A stretch of DNA of 64,000 nucleotides from Borrelia sp. RT5S. Its GTDB lineage: Bacteria > Spirochaetota > Spirochaetia > Borreliales > Borreliaceae. Every line of letters begins with the position of its first letter. Within the stretch, counting starts at the first letter, position 1. Where the stretch lies: contig NZ_CP088936.1 in the NCBI RefSeq assembly GCF_021165755.1, forward strand, positions 186,001 to 250,000, in the 5' to 3' direction. The notes under the pieces were generated by a model that was not told the DNA's origin, did not search any database, and saw only the letters and a program-made list of their open reading frames with translations. This document shows, piece by piece, positions 28,317 to 36,872 of this stretch. The position numbers and the translations under genes were made by a program.

Positions 28317-30657
28317 CAGAAAAAGCTTACCTATACTATTAGTTTTAATATTTCTGCTTATTTCTTCATTCGCGTCGCTTGGTTACTATATATATAAAGA
28401 CCGACTAGACAAAAGAAACCAGGAGATAATGCTAAATGAGGTAAAGAATAGTGTTATGGATAGAAATTACAAAAAAGCTTATTCAATAACGAAAATCCTG
28501 AAAGATAAGTATCCAAAAAACACGGATATTGTGATGCTTGAAGGGACGTTAGCAGAACTTGCTAATAACAGTCCCTTTGAATCGAAAAGCTTGCAAAGGG
28601 ATACCGCTAATCAAATAATAGATAAAATACAAGGAAGAGAAGAATTAATACCTATTAACAATGGAAACTCTGATATTGCTTTTAATAATAGATACATTAA
28701 GGATAATACAGAAGTGGAAAACTATGCCGACAGAAAAGAAGATACTGGTATTGAAGACGAAGATATTTTAGAGTTTAGGCACAGTAAAGTACCTAAAAAT
28801 TTAGGTAATAATAAAGGTAAAATTGAGGATAATCAAAAGTCAAACATAGACAACAAAGAATCTACTGATAACCAAAAAAATTTATTTAACTTAAAAAAAT
28901 TAAAAGACAACTTAAGTAAAGAGTTAAATAATAAAGATAAGCATTTAGAAAATCAAAGAAAAGAAATAATAAAACACAAACGGAATGAAGATGCTTCTAG
29001 AGAAAAACTTACAAACGATCCCAAAGCAAAAACAACAAGCCAAGATGAACACCCTAAAGAGAATCTTGATTCTTTGCCCCTAAAGTCCCCAATAAAAACA
29101 GAGCAACCCACTCCTTCAAGAATTCTTCCTAAACCACAAAGTCAGACTGTTGAAAAGATAGAAAGACCCTATGACTACTTTATAAAAAAAGAGCTGTATG
29201 AAATACTAGACAATATTAATACCGGAAATCCTTCTACCGGCAAGAGCAGACTTAATGAACTCATCAAAAGGGGATTAAGCGATAGTTTCAATAGGGTGAA
29301 TGCTTTAATTGACAAGTTGAAATATCAGGAAGCCGCCCAGGTATTGCTTGAACTAATAAAGCAACATGTTGAGTTTAAATCAATTAGCCTACAAAAAGCT
29401 CCTTATTTAAAGGAGCTTTTTGTAGAAGAGGGCCCTGAGCAAGAAATTCTTGCCACAAAAGATATTTCATTGGATGATAAAATCAAAACAGAAGAGACCC
29501 CTAAAAGCTCTCCAACAGATTTAACCTCCCTTAAAACATTAGCACTAACAAATGAAAACAAAGGTAATTTAAAGATAGCTGAAGAAATTTATGAAAAAAT
29601 TGCAAGCATTACAAAAAGAGCAGAAGACTACTACAAAATTGGAATAATTAAATTTAAACTAAAAAAACATAAAGAAGCAATTAAAGCTTTCCGTGATACA
29701 CTGCTAATCCATCCAAACAACAAAAGAGCATACACAAATATAGGAACAATCCTGCTAATGTTAAATGAAAACAAGGAAGCAATCCAAGCTTTCGAAAAGG
29801 CAATTGCAATCGACCAAAATTATGGTACTGCTTTTTATAAAAAGGGAATAGCGGAAGAAAAAAATAACGATAAAACGCAAGCCTTCATGAGCTTTAAAAG
29901 AGCTCATGATATTACTAAAAATCCTAACTATGCCATAAAAACAGGAATTGCTGCAAATCATATTGGAGACTTTCAAAACGGAGAAAAATACCTAAATATG
30001 GTAAGTGCTTCATTGCAGGAGGGAAATGACATTGTACTTTACAACCTAGCAATGGCAAAATTTGAAAATGACAGTCTCAGCGCATCACTAGAAACCGTAA
30101 ATAAAGCTCTTGCCATGAACCCAGCCAAACCCGAATATTTGTATTTAAAAGCATCAATCTTTTTAACTAAAGGAGACTATAACAAGGCAATAACACTATA
30201 TAATAATATCATTTCAAAAACCCCTGCAAATATTACAGCCCACATAAATTTAGCAAGAGCATACGAAAAATTGGGTAATGAACGCAAAGCGATTGAAATA
30301 CTTGAAAAAATTAGTAACAAGAATCATCCAGTGGCATTAAATAATCTTGGAAAACTTTATAAAAAACAAGGAAATTACCAAAAAGCAATAGATATTTTTC
30401 AAAAATTAGAAGCTAGCTCAGATATTGAAGCAAAGTATAATCTAGCCGTTACACTTTTGGCTGCCAAGGAGAACAAAAAAGCAATGGAAAAACTAAAAGA
30501 GTATATCAAACTAGATTCAAACAACCCAGAGGCCCTCCATGCATTGGGGATAATAGAATATAATGAAAACGGAAATGATAAAAGACTTAAAGAAATCATT
30601 AAAAAATTTCCTAATTACTCACAAAATAAGAGGATAATAAAAATTGTGGGACAATGA
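28309..30657 (+). CDS. lmp1: Lmp1-like surface-located TPR membrane protein
   Basis: A 782-residue protein with an N-terminal membrane anchor ([23 protein letters not shown]), a long charged, Lys/Asp/Asn-rich and probably disordered region (about 110-290), and a C-terminal array of TPR repeats (about 410-770; for example [26 protein letters not shown]). The architecture and the position just before mutL fit the surface-located membrane protein Lmp1 of B. burgdorferi, known there for serum resistance. The large internal repeats of the Lyme protein are not seen here, which is why it is shorter. It overlaps mutL by 4 bp. Confidence 0.85.
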   Translation: MNNRKSLPILLVLIFLLISSFASLGYYIYKDRLDKRNQEIMLNEVKNSVMDRNYKKAYSITKILKDKYPKNTDIVMLEGTLAELANNSPFESKSLQRDTANQIIDKIQGREELIPINNGNSDIAFNNRYIKDNTEVENYADRKEDTGIEDEDILEFRHSKVPKNLGNNKGKIEDNQKSNIDNKESTDNQKNLFNLKKLKDNLSKELNNKDKHLENQRKEIIKHKRNEDASREKLTNDPKAKTTSQDEHPKENLDSLPLKSPIKTEQPTPSRILPKPQSQTVEKIERPYDYFIKKELYEILDNINTGNPSTGKSRLNELIKRGLSDSFNRVNALIDKLKYQEAAQVLLELIKQHVEFKSISLQKAPYLKELFVEEGPEQEILATKDISLDDKIKTEETPKSSPTDLTSLKTLALTNENKGNLKIAEEIYEKIASITKRAEDYYKIGIIKFKLKKHKEAIKAFRDTLLIHPNNKRAYTNIGTILLMLNENKEAIQAFEKAIAIDQNYGTAFYKKGIAEEKNNDKTQAFMSFKRAHDITKNPNYAIKTGIAANHIGDFQNGEKYLNMVSASLQEGNDIVLYNLAMAKFENDSLSASLETVNKALAMNPAKPEYLYLKASIFLTKGDYNKAITLYNNIISKTPANITAHINLARAYEKLGNERKAIEILEKISNKNHPVALNNLGKLYKKQGNYQKAIDIFQKLEASSDIEAKYNLAVTLLAAKENKKAMEKLKEYIKLDSNNPEALHALGIIEYNENGNDKRLKEIIKKFPNYSQNKRIIKIVGQ

Positions 30658-32492
30658 ATAAGATAAAATTCTTAAATAAAAGCTTAGTACAAAAAATAGC
30701 AGCAGGAGAAGCCATAGATAGACCTTCCTCTGTTTTAAAAGAATTACTTGACAACTCGATAGATTCTGAAGCAGATAAAATAGAGGTTTTTCTTGAAGAG
30801 GGAGGTATGCGAAGAATACTAATAGTAGATAATGGAAGCGGAATAAGCCCAGAGGACTTAAAAATATGCTACCTACCCCACACTACTTCAAAAATTAATA
30901 CAGAACAAGATCTTGAAAAAATCGAAACACTAGGCTTTAGAGGAGAAGCTCTCTCCAGCATTGCGATTTGTTCTAATCTCACAATAACAAGCTCAACAAC
31001 AGGAGAAGAAAGTTATCAAATTGAAGTTGAAAACGGAATTGAAAAATATTTTAAAAAACAATCTCCAATAAACGGAACAATAGTAGACGTTACAAATTTA
31101 TTCCACAAATTTCCCGCAAGGAAAAGATTTTTAAAAAAAGAATCTATTGAGACGAAAATGTGTTTAAAAGTTTTTGAAGAAAAGTCCGTTGCTCATCCCA
31201 AAATTGATTTTAGGCTAAGCATAAATAATGAACTGAAAAAAGTTTATTTTAAAGAAAAATTAATAGACAGAGTTCAAAGTGTGTACGGAGAAATAATAGA
31301 GCATAATAAGTTTGGGAAAATAGAAGCAGAATATGAAAACGTCAAAATTAAAATTTTTTTTGCTCCTCCAAATTTTTCAAGAAAAGATAGAAGAAATATA
31401 AAAATATTCGTCAACAGAAGACCCGTTGAAGAGAAAAATTTATCTGAAGCAATAATTGATGGACACAGCAGAGTATTAACACCTAGAAATTTTCCAATAT
31501 GCTATCTATTTTTAGAAATAGAACCTAGACACGTTGATTTTAATATACATCCTCAAAAAAAGGAAGTAAGATTTTTCAACCTACCTTTCCTTCCCAAACA
31601 AATCGCAAGTAATATCAATGAGTTCTTTAACAGAGAACAAAAAGATATTTTACAAGACTATCACAACATAATAATCAAAAGACAAGTGACAAATGATACT
31701 CACCTGTTAGCTCCTGAAGAAAATGAATCAAAAGATGCAAACTTCCAAGCCTATGAAATTACAAAAAATGAAGAATTAATTTTAGAAAAACCTCAAAGCA
31801 ATAAAATAACGAATATAATAGAAGACAAGATCAAATTTGAAAGCCACAAACCAACTCAAAGCGATAAACCGTCCTTTAAAGCCCATATTCAAAATGTTTT
31901 CCTAAAAGCTTCTGAAATGCTGACTTCAATTAACAAACCAGGAGAGAAAAAATACAGATACATAGGACAAATATTTTCTGAATTCCTAATGGTAGAAAAG
32001 GACGATGAACTCTTTTTCCTAGATCAACATGCACTTCATGAAACGATCATATATAACAACCTCAAAAACTCAAAAAAAACTATACAAAATCTTCTAATAC
32101 CAATTGAGTTTCAAGTAGATTGTGAAGATGTGGACAAAATACTTGAAAGCGAGATAGAAGAATATAAGCGGATAGACATAATAGTTATTAAAATAAAGAA
32201 CCAAACTTATCAGCTTAAGTCAATCCCAAATATTTGCAACAAACATGAAAATGCTATTATTCAATTCTTCCAAAAAAGGAAAAGCAAAACTATTAATTCC
32301 TTGGAGGCTGATTTGTATGCAGCTGTTGCCTGTAGAAAGGCTATTAAAAAAAATGACACAATAAGCTCTGATTTTAGCAATTTTTTAATAAATGAATTTT
32401 TCAACTTAAACCTAAAATATTGTCCACACGGAAGAAAAATTTACCATAAAATTTCTAGATTTGAACTTGAAAAAAATGTCAACAGAAAATAA
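30654..32492 (+). CDS. mutL: DNA mismatch repair protein MutL
   Basis: The GHKL ATPase that links mismatch recognition by MutS to strand incision. N-terminal motifs: [40 protein letters not shown], and [10 protein letters not shown]. The C-terminal half has remnants of the endonuclease site: [12 protein letters not shown] at 457-468, [10 protein letters not shown] and CPHGRK. In endonuclease-type MutL the first motif ends in a Glu; here it is Asn468. It ends in a lysine-rich tail. ATGA overlap with lmp1. Confidence 0.95.
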   Translation: MNKIKFLNKSLVQKIAAGEAIDRPSSVLKELLDNSIDSEADKIEVFLEEGGMRRILIVDNGSGISPEDLKICYLPHTTSKINTEQDLEKIETLGFRGEALSSIAICSNLTITSSTTGEESYQIEVENGIEKYFKKQSPINGTIVDVTNLFHKFPARKRFLKKESIETKMCLKVFEEKSVAHPKIDFRLSINNELKKVYFKEKLIDRVQSVYGEIIEHNKFGKIEAEYENVKIKIFFAPPNFSRKDRRNIKIFVNRRPVEEKNLSEAIIDGHSRVLTPRNFPICYLFLEIEPRHVDFNIHPQKKEVRFFNLPFLPKQIASNINEFFNREQKDILQDYHNIIIKRQVTNDTHLLAPEENESKDANFQAYEITKNEELILEKPQSNKITNIIEDKIKFESHKPTQSDKPSFKAHIQNVFLKASEMLTSINKPGEKKYRYIGQIFSEFLMVEKDDELFFLDQHALHETIIYNNLKNSKKTIQNLLIPIEFQVDCEDVDKILESEIEEYKRIDIIVIKIKNQTYQLKSIPNICNKHENAIIQFFQKRKSKTINSLEADLYAAVACRKAIKKNDTISSDFSNFLINEFFNLNLKYCPHGRKIYHKISRFELEKNVNRK

Positions 32493-32503
32493 AATAAACA
32501 CAG

Positions 32504-33562
32504 ATGTTGTTTATGGTGAAGAATCTTAAGTCTAAAATTCAGGAGATAGAGTTAGAGAGGAGTAAGAAATTGGCTGAGCTTGGTAGGACTCTTAGAAGCA
32601 GCAATGTAATAGAGCTTAAACAATTGGTCTCTTATACCTCTTTGAAGTTAATTGAGAAGGAATTGGCTCAACTTAAAGCGAACTTAGGCAAAGCGGAAGA
32701 CAGTGAAAATAAACTAAAAGAATTATACAAAAATCTTACAAATTGCAAAGCCGTTCGAAAGAATATTCTTAAAGCCTACAAAATTAAGCTTACTAAAGCC
32801 ATAGGAGCATTAATAAATAATTACCCAAAAAATTTGCAACTAATTCTAGAATACAAGATGAATTTTACCAAATCAATTCTTGAGAAAAGTGAGCATAAAA
32901 ACCCGGAAATAATAAAACCCAACGAAAGACCAAATTTCTTTGAAAAACTTATTGGAAATGTTGCACTGGTGATAAGAAACATCCTAAATAAAGTAAATAT
33001 GGGGAAAATAGCAAAAGAATTTGAGAAAAAAATATTAAAGGAATATCTATCTTCAGAAAGCTTAGAAAATTTAGTCAATGAATTTGTAGAAAATAGAGAA
33101 TTAAGCGGAGAACTAATTGAAGAAGTTAGATTAATGAATGAGGCTGGTACAAGTATAGCAACACTAACCAATACAATAAGAGAAACAAAAAATAAAAGCA
33201 TAAAATATAAAATCAATAACAAAAATAAGATAGAAAGTAAGATTAGTGTTGTTGAAACAAACAAAGAAGATGTTTTAAAGAAAATAGGCGAAGAATTTAT
33301 TGAGATGACAAAGGTGGAAAAAGGATTAAACAAAGTCGGCTCAATTAATCCATTATTAAAACAAATAGAAAACCTAGATCAACAGATACTGGAACTGAAT
33401 AAAGAATTGGCAAAGACAATTAGAATAGATGAAATAGCAACAATTAAAGCAAAAATGCAACAACTCATAAGACATAAAGAATCAATTGAAAACAAATTAG
33501 ATAAATTAAATTCGAAAATAAAAATTATACAAGATGAAATTGATGAACTTGACAATAAATAA
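32504..33562 (+). CDS. coiled-coil protein of unknown function
   Basis: A 352-residue protein, highly charged and helical, with heptad-type segments at both ends (KSKIQEIELERSKKLAELG and the last 80 residues with KMQQLIRHKESIENKLDKLN). No signal peptide or motif known to me. It follows mutL by 11 bp. Neither the ATG at 32504 nor the in-frame ATG at 32513 has a clear ribosome site. Its last 14 bases contain the -35 box of a tRNA promoter. Confidence 0.78.
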   Translation: MLFMVKNLKSKIQEIELERSKKLAELGRTLRSSNVIELKQLVSYTSLKLIEKELAQLKANLGKAEDSENKLKELYKNLTNCKAVRKNILKAYKIKLTKAIGALINNYPKNLQLILEYKMNFTKSILEKSEHKNPEIIKPNERPNFFEKLIGNVALVIRNILNKVNMGKIAKEFEKKILKEYLSSESLENLVNEFVENRELSGELIEEVRLMNEAGTSIATLTNTIRETKNKSIKYKINNKNKIESKISVVETNKEDVLKKIGEEFIEMTKVEKGLNKVGSINPLLKQIENLDQQILELNKELAKTIRIDEIATIKAKMQQLIRHKESIENKLDKLNSKIKIIQDEIDELDNK

Positions 33563-33576
33563 AAAATCAATATAAT
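33549..33576 (+). promoter_or_regulatory. consensus promoter for the CAU tRNA
   Basis: TTGACA (33549-33554), a 16-base spacer and TATAAT (33571-33576): both hexamers are perfect sigma-70 consensus. The -35 lies inside the end of the coiled-coil gene. Expected start near 33583, about 40 bases before the tRNA. Confidence 0.75.
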
Positions 33577-33623
33577 GGCTTAGAGTGTGGAGAGGCACCA
33601 GGGAGGCTATATTTAATCCTTTA

Positions 33624-33697
33624 GGGCCCATAGCTCAGTTGGTTAGAGCGCCCGACTCATAATCGGTAGGTCCCAGGTTCAAGTCCTGGTGGGCCCA
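33624..33697 (+). tRNA. tRNA with anticodon CAU (Met elongator or lysidine-type Ile2)
   Basis: A 74-base cloverleaf: acceptor GGGCCCA pairs with TGGGCCC, D-arm AGCTCAGTTGGTTAGAGC, anticodon loop CTCATAA, T-arm CCAGG/CCTGG, discriminator A, no encoded CCA. It lacks the initiator-type C1-A72 mismatch, so it is not tRNA-fMet. The anticodon-arm sequence GACTCATAATC is common in tRNA-Ile2, in which C34 is changed to lysidine, but elongator Met shares the loop. The first pair of the anticodon stem is a C-T mismatch. The stop of the neighbouring minus-strand gene begins at the next base. Confidence 0.9.
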
Positions 33698-34351
33698 TTA
33701 GTTTAGTTTAAAGAACAGATTAGAGTTCTTTCCTATGTAGTAGAGTCCTATGTAGTTATCTAGGTTGTCATCCACTTGGATGTCGCCCATGTATTCGATC
33801 TTGGTAACCAGATCTGAGAATTTAATCTCATCCTTGGGTGTTTTAATAAAGTACAACTTATTGCCGCTGATCTCGTTCAATTTTGCCGTATTTTTGGATT
33901 CATATACGTAACTGCGAATTAAGGCTAATTCTTCACTTGATAAACTTAAATTTATGACAATGTCTTTTCCATATACTCTCATACCAGTATCGAAAAGATG
34001 TACTTGGGCCACAAAACTTTCAAAAGTCTTATCAGAAACATTAAACATTAAATCTTTACAATAAAGGATATCTTTACCCAAAATAGATTCAACGAAGAGA
34101 GAAGAATACCTATTCTTGGAGACCTCGATAAATTCTTTACTATCTACATTTTCAATAACAAATTTAGTGATATCCTTAGCATTTAAAACTCTAATAGCAA
34201 AATCAAAAGACATAACATAATCGACACTATCCTTGGTGAAATAATAATTAATTACGTAATCCAGTTCTCTTATCTCAGGGTAGCTTATCTCACAAGAACA
34301 GAAAATAACAAAACCCAACAGGAATATTTTATTCTTTAACTCTTTCAGCAT
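33698..34351 (-). CDS. putative lipoprotein encoded after efp
   Basis: A 217-residue protein with a lipoprotein-like signal: hydrophobic IFLLGFVIFCSC, with two cysteines (18 and 20) followed by a polar mature start. The rest contains strands such as DYVMSFDFAIRVL and NKLYFIKTPKDEIKF and is not recognised. It overlaps the end of efp by 23 bp and is co-oriented, so it is probably translated from the same mRNA. Its stop abuts the CAU tRNA. Confidence 0.72.
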   Translation of the reverse strand: MLKELKNKIFLLGFVIFCSCEISYPEIRELDYVINYYFTKDSVDYVMSFDFAIRVLNAKDITKFVIENVDSKEFIEVSKNRYSSLFVESILGKDILYCKDLMFNVSDKTFESFVAQVHLFDTGMRVYGKDIVINLSLSSEELALIRSYVYESKNTAKLNEISGNKLYFIKTPKDEIKFSDLVTKIEYMGDIQVDDNLDNYIGLYYIGKNSNLFFKLN

Positions 34352-34907
34352 ATTCTTTTGTTTCAGAATTAACTAAGATCTTATCTCCAACATTAATAAA
34401 AATAGGAGCTTTTACTACAAAACCCGTGTGAAGAGTTACATTCTTCATTGCATTAGTTACAGTATCGCTCTTAACAGCAACCTCAGCATCAACAACCTCA
34501 AATGCAATTTTAGGAGGCAACTTAATATCAATAACTTCATCTTCCCACTTAACAAGAGAATAAACTTCTGCTTCTTGTAAAAACAAAACCTTATCCTCGA
34601 GATTTGAAACCTCTCTTAAATTGACACTAAACTGATCATAAGTTTCCAAATCCATAAAAATAAAATCTTCACCCTCTCTGTAAAGATACTGAGATTTTAC
34701 CTCCAAAACCTCAATTTCTTCCGCTGTATCTGCCCCCTTTAAAGCTTCCTTAACAACAGATTTATTTTTTAAGTTTTTAAGTTTCAATTTTACAATAGCC
34801 CCTCCTCTACCTGTTTTAGAAAATTCTCGCTCAAGGACAACATGTGGTACGCCTTTTAAAAGCAAAAAACTACCCTTTTCAATCTTTCCAGACTTAATTG
34901 CACCCAT
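34329..34907 (-). CDS. efp: elongation factor P
   Basis: EF-P relieves ribosome stalling at polyproline stretches. The N-terminal KOW-like domain has IEKGSFLLLKGVPHVVLEREFSKTGRGGA, followed by two OB domains; the last, HTGFVVKAPIFINVGDKILVNSETKEY, is diagnostic. The tip of the first loop, where E. coli has modified Lys34, is Arg34 here (KTGRGG), the residue found in rhamnosylated EF-P. Length 192 is normal. It is divergent from pstS. Confidence 0.96.
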   Translation of the reverse strand: MGAIKSGKIEKGSFLLLKGVPHVVLEREFSKTGRGGAIVKLKLKNLKNKSVVKEALKGADTAEEIEVLEVKSQYLYREGEDFIFMDLETYDQFSVNLREVSNLEDKVLFLQEAEVYSLVKWEDEVIDIKLPPKIAFEVVDAEVAVKSDTVTNAMKNVTLHTGFVVKAPIFINVGDKILVNSETKEYAERVKE

Positions 34908-34975
34908 CTAATACCCCATCAATTTACGACTTGTATAGTAATTTATATCAAAAAATTAAAATATTTACTATTTAA

Positions 34976-35003
34976 TTGACTTATCTAAAATTAATGATAT
35001 TAT
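34976..35003 (+). promoter_or_regulatory. promoter of pstS
   Basis: TTGACT (34976-34981), 16 bases, TATTAT (34998-35003): one mismatch in each hexamer. No obvious Pho box with repeated TGTCA-type words is seen next to it. Confidence 0.6.
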
Positions 35004-35029
35004 ATATAGTCGTAAAAGGAGTGAGTTTA

Positions 35030-35875
35030 ATGATAAATATCAGAGTACTCTTTATTGTTTCATTATTCTTTTCGTTTGTCGGCTGTACAACTAAGGGCAG
35101 CGAAAATGTCATCCCTGTTGGTGGGTCTACCACTGCTACTTCTGTTATGGATGAGATGATATTGAGCTATAGAAAAATAAACGATCAACTTAAAATAACT
35201 TATGATGCTCAGGGAAGTAGTGTCGGAATTAAGGGATTGTTTGATGGTATTTACAAGATGGCAGTCTCATCAAGAGATGCTACCGAGGAAGAGGTGGCTA
35301 GGGGAGCTAAAGTGACTGTTATTGCTTATGATGCTTTAATATTTATCACAAGCCCTGATGTTAAGATTACAAATATTGCAGAATCCGATTTAGCAAGGAT
35401 ACTCAATGGGAGTATTACAAACTGGAAACAAATTGGGGGTCCTGATGCTAGGATTAATTTCATAAACCGAGATTCATCATCCGGGTCATATTCATCTGTT
35501 AAAAACCTAGTTCTTGAAAAAATATTTAAAAATCCCGAAGAGGCTCAATTTAGGCAAGATGGCATTGTGGTAAAATCTAATGGAGAAGTGATTGAGAAAG
35601 CAAGTCTTACTCCACACTCGATTGGTTATATTAGCTTTGGATACGCAAGAAACTCTATGGAGAAGGGGTTGAGCGCGCTTTCGATAAATACTGTATACCC
35701 TACAAAGGAAACAATAATACAGAACAAATACAATATAAAGAGAAGCTTAGTTGCAATCACAACTGACGTTTCTGAAAATGAGAACATGCTCGACTTTATT
35801 GAATTTATTCTAGGTCCGGGAGGCCAAGATATCATTGAAGAACAAGGTTTCATTGGGGTTACAACCCCCAAATGA
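35030..35875 (+). CDS. pstS: phosphate-binding lipoprotein PstS
   Basis: The substrate-binding part of the high-affinity phosphate ABC transporter. The start is ATG at 35030 (MINIRVLF), with AAAGGAG upstream; the frame opens earlier at 34976, inside the promoter. A lipobox ends at Cys19 (SFFSFVGC-like). Phosphate-site motifs: GGSTTATS at 31-38, the SSRDATEEE loop, INRDSSSGSYSS at about 145-156 and SIGYISFGYA. At 281 residues the length is normal. A strong hairpin separates it from pstC, fitting a higher level of the binding protein than of the permease. Confidence 0.95.
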   Translation: MINIRVLFIVSLFFSFVGCTTKGSENVIPVGGSTTATSVMDEMILSYRKINDQLKITYDAQGSSVGIKGLFDGIYKMAVSSRDATEEEVARGAKVTVIAYDALIFITSPDVKITNIAESDLARILNGSITNWKQIGGPDARINFINRDSSSGSYSSVKNLVLEKIFKNPEEAQFRQDGIVVKSNGEVIEKASLTPHSIGYISFGYARNSMEKGLSALSINTVYPTKETIIQNKYNIKRSLVAITTDVSENENMLDFIEFILGPGGQDIIEEQGFIGVTTPK

Positions 35876-35885
35876 TAATGCCTAG

Positions 35886-35930
35886 GAAACTCCCTTTTTC
35901 TTAAAGAGATTTAGCCAGAAAGGGAGTTTC
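35886..35930 (+). terminator. 12-bp hairpin between pstS and pstC
   Basis: GAAACTCCCTTT (35886-35897) is exactly complementary to AAAGGGAGTTTC (35919-35930) with a 21-base loop. No run of T follows, so it may be an attenuator or a 3' end stabiliser of pstS mRNA rather than a full terminator. Confidence 0.6.
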
Positions 35931-35963
35931 TATTGAAATTCTATAGAGAGATTCTTGTAGGAA

Positions 35964-36872
35964 ATGGCGTTGAATTTAAAAACTAGAAGAAGTGTTGTTA
36001 GTCTGGGGTTTAACTGCTTTGTTTTTGCATCCGCAGCAATTAGTGCTTTGTCAATATTACTATTAATTTTATTTGTTGTTAGCAACGGAATAGCGCCTTT
36101 CCTTCACAATAGAATTAAGATTTCCAATTTTTTATTTAGCACTGACTGGGATCCTACCAGCAATATACAAAAGTCTTATGGAATACTGTCGTTTATTATA
36201 AATTCAGCATTAACGACGCTTTTTTCTGTCCTTATTGCACTACCAATTGGTCTTGGATTTGCGATTTATCTTTTTGAAAAAGCTAGAGGAGTTTATCAAA
36301 AGGTACTACAAACCATAGTGGAATTGCTAGCGGGTATTCCAAGCGTAGTGTATGGTTTTTTCGGAAGTACGTTTATATCCACTTTCATAAAGAACACATT
36401 CAAAAGAGAAGACAACTTAGGGTACAATCTAATAAGCTCAACTATAGTTTTAAGCATCATGATACTTCCTACAATAATTAGTGTCTCTTACACATCACTT
36501 AAAGCGGTTCCAAAATCGTATAAACTGGCATCTCTTGCACTAGCTGCAACAGACTGGCAAACAACATATAAAGTAATGATTCCGTCCGCTGGAAGAGGAA
36601 TTCTAGCAGGAGTAATACTGGCCATTGGTAGAGCTATTGGTGAAACAATTGCAGTTTTAATGGTCGGTGGTGGTTCGCCTTTATTTATAAAAAATATATT
36701 CTCGCCTATTAGAACTCTTACGATAAACATTGCAATAGACATGGGATATGCTTCTGGTACCCACAGAGAAGCCTTATTTTCAACAGCCTTGGTTTTGTTA
36801 CTATCAGTAATAATTATAAACTCAATTAAATACTTTATTCTCTCTTCATCTAAAAGGCTAAAAATCAAGTGA
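35964..36872 (+). CDS. pstC: phosphate ABC transporter permease PstC
   Basis: An inner-membrane permease of 302 residues with six predicted helices. The ABC permease loop reads TYKVMIPSAGRGILAGVILAIGRAIGET, with the EAA-type pattern. VELLAGIPSVVYGFFG and the late SALVLLLSVIIINS are typical of PstC. It overlaps pstA by 4 bp (GTGA). With PstA it forms the membrane channel. Confidence 0.95.
   Translation: MALNLKTRRSVVSLGFNCFVFASAAISALSILLLILFVVSNGIAPFLHNRIKISNFLFSTDWDPTSNIQKSYGILSFIINSALTTLFSVLIALPIGLGFAIYLFEKARGVYQKVLQTIVELLAGIPSVVYGFFGSTFISTFIKNTFKREDNLGYNLISSTIVLSIMILPTIISVSYTSLKAVPKSYKLASLALAATDWQTTYKVMIPSAGRGILAGVILAIGRAIGETIAVLMVGGGSPLFIKNIFSPIRTLTINIAIDMGYASGTHREALFSTALVLLLSVIIINSIKYFILSSSKRLKIK

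Noticed and set aside
32821-33333. A 170-codon antisense ORF over the coiled-coil gene
   Set aside because: Antisense of AAA/GAA-rich coding sequence gives long Phe/Ser/Leu frames by chance; no start signals.
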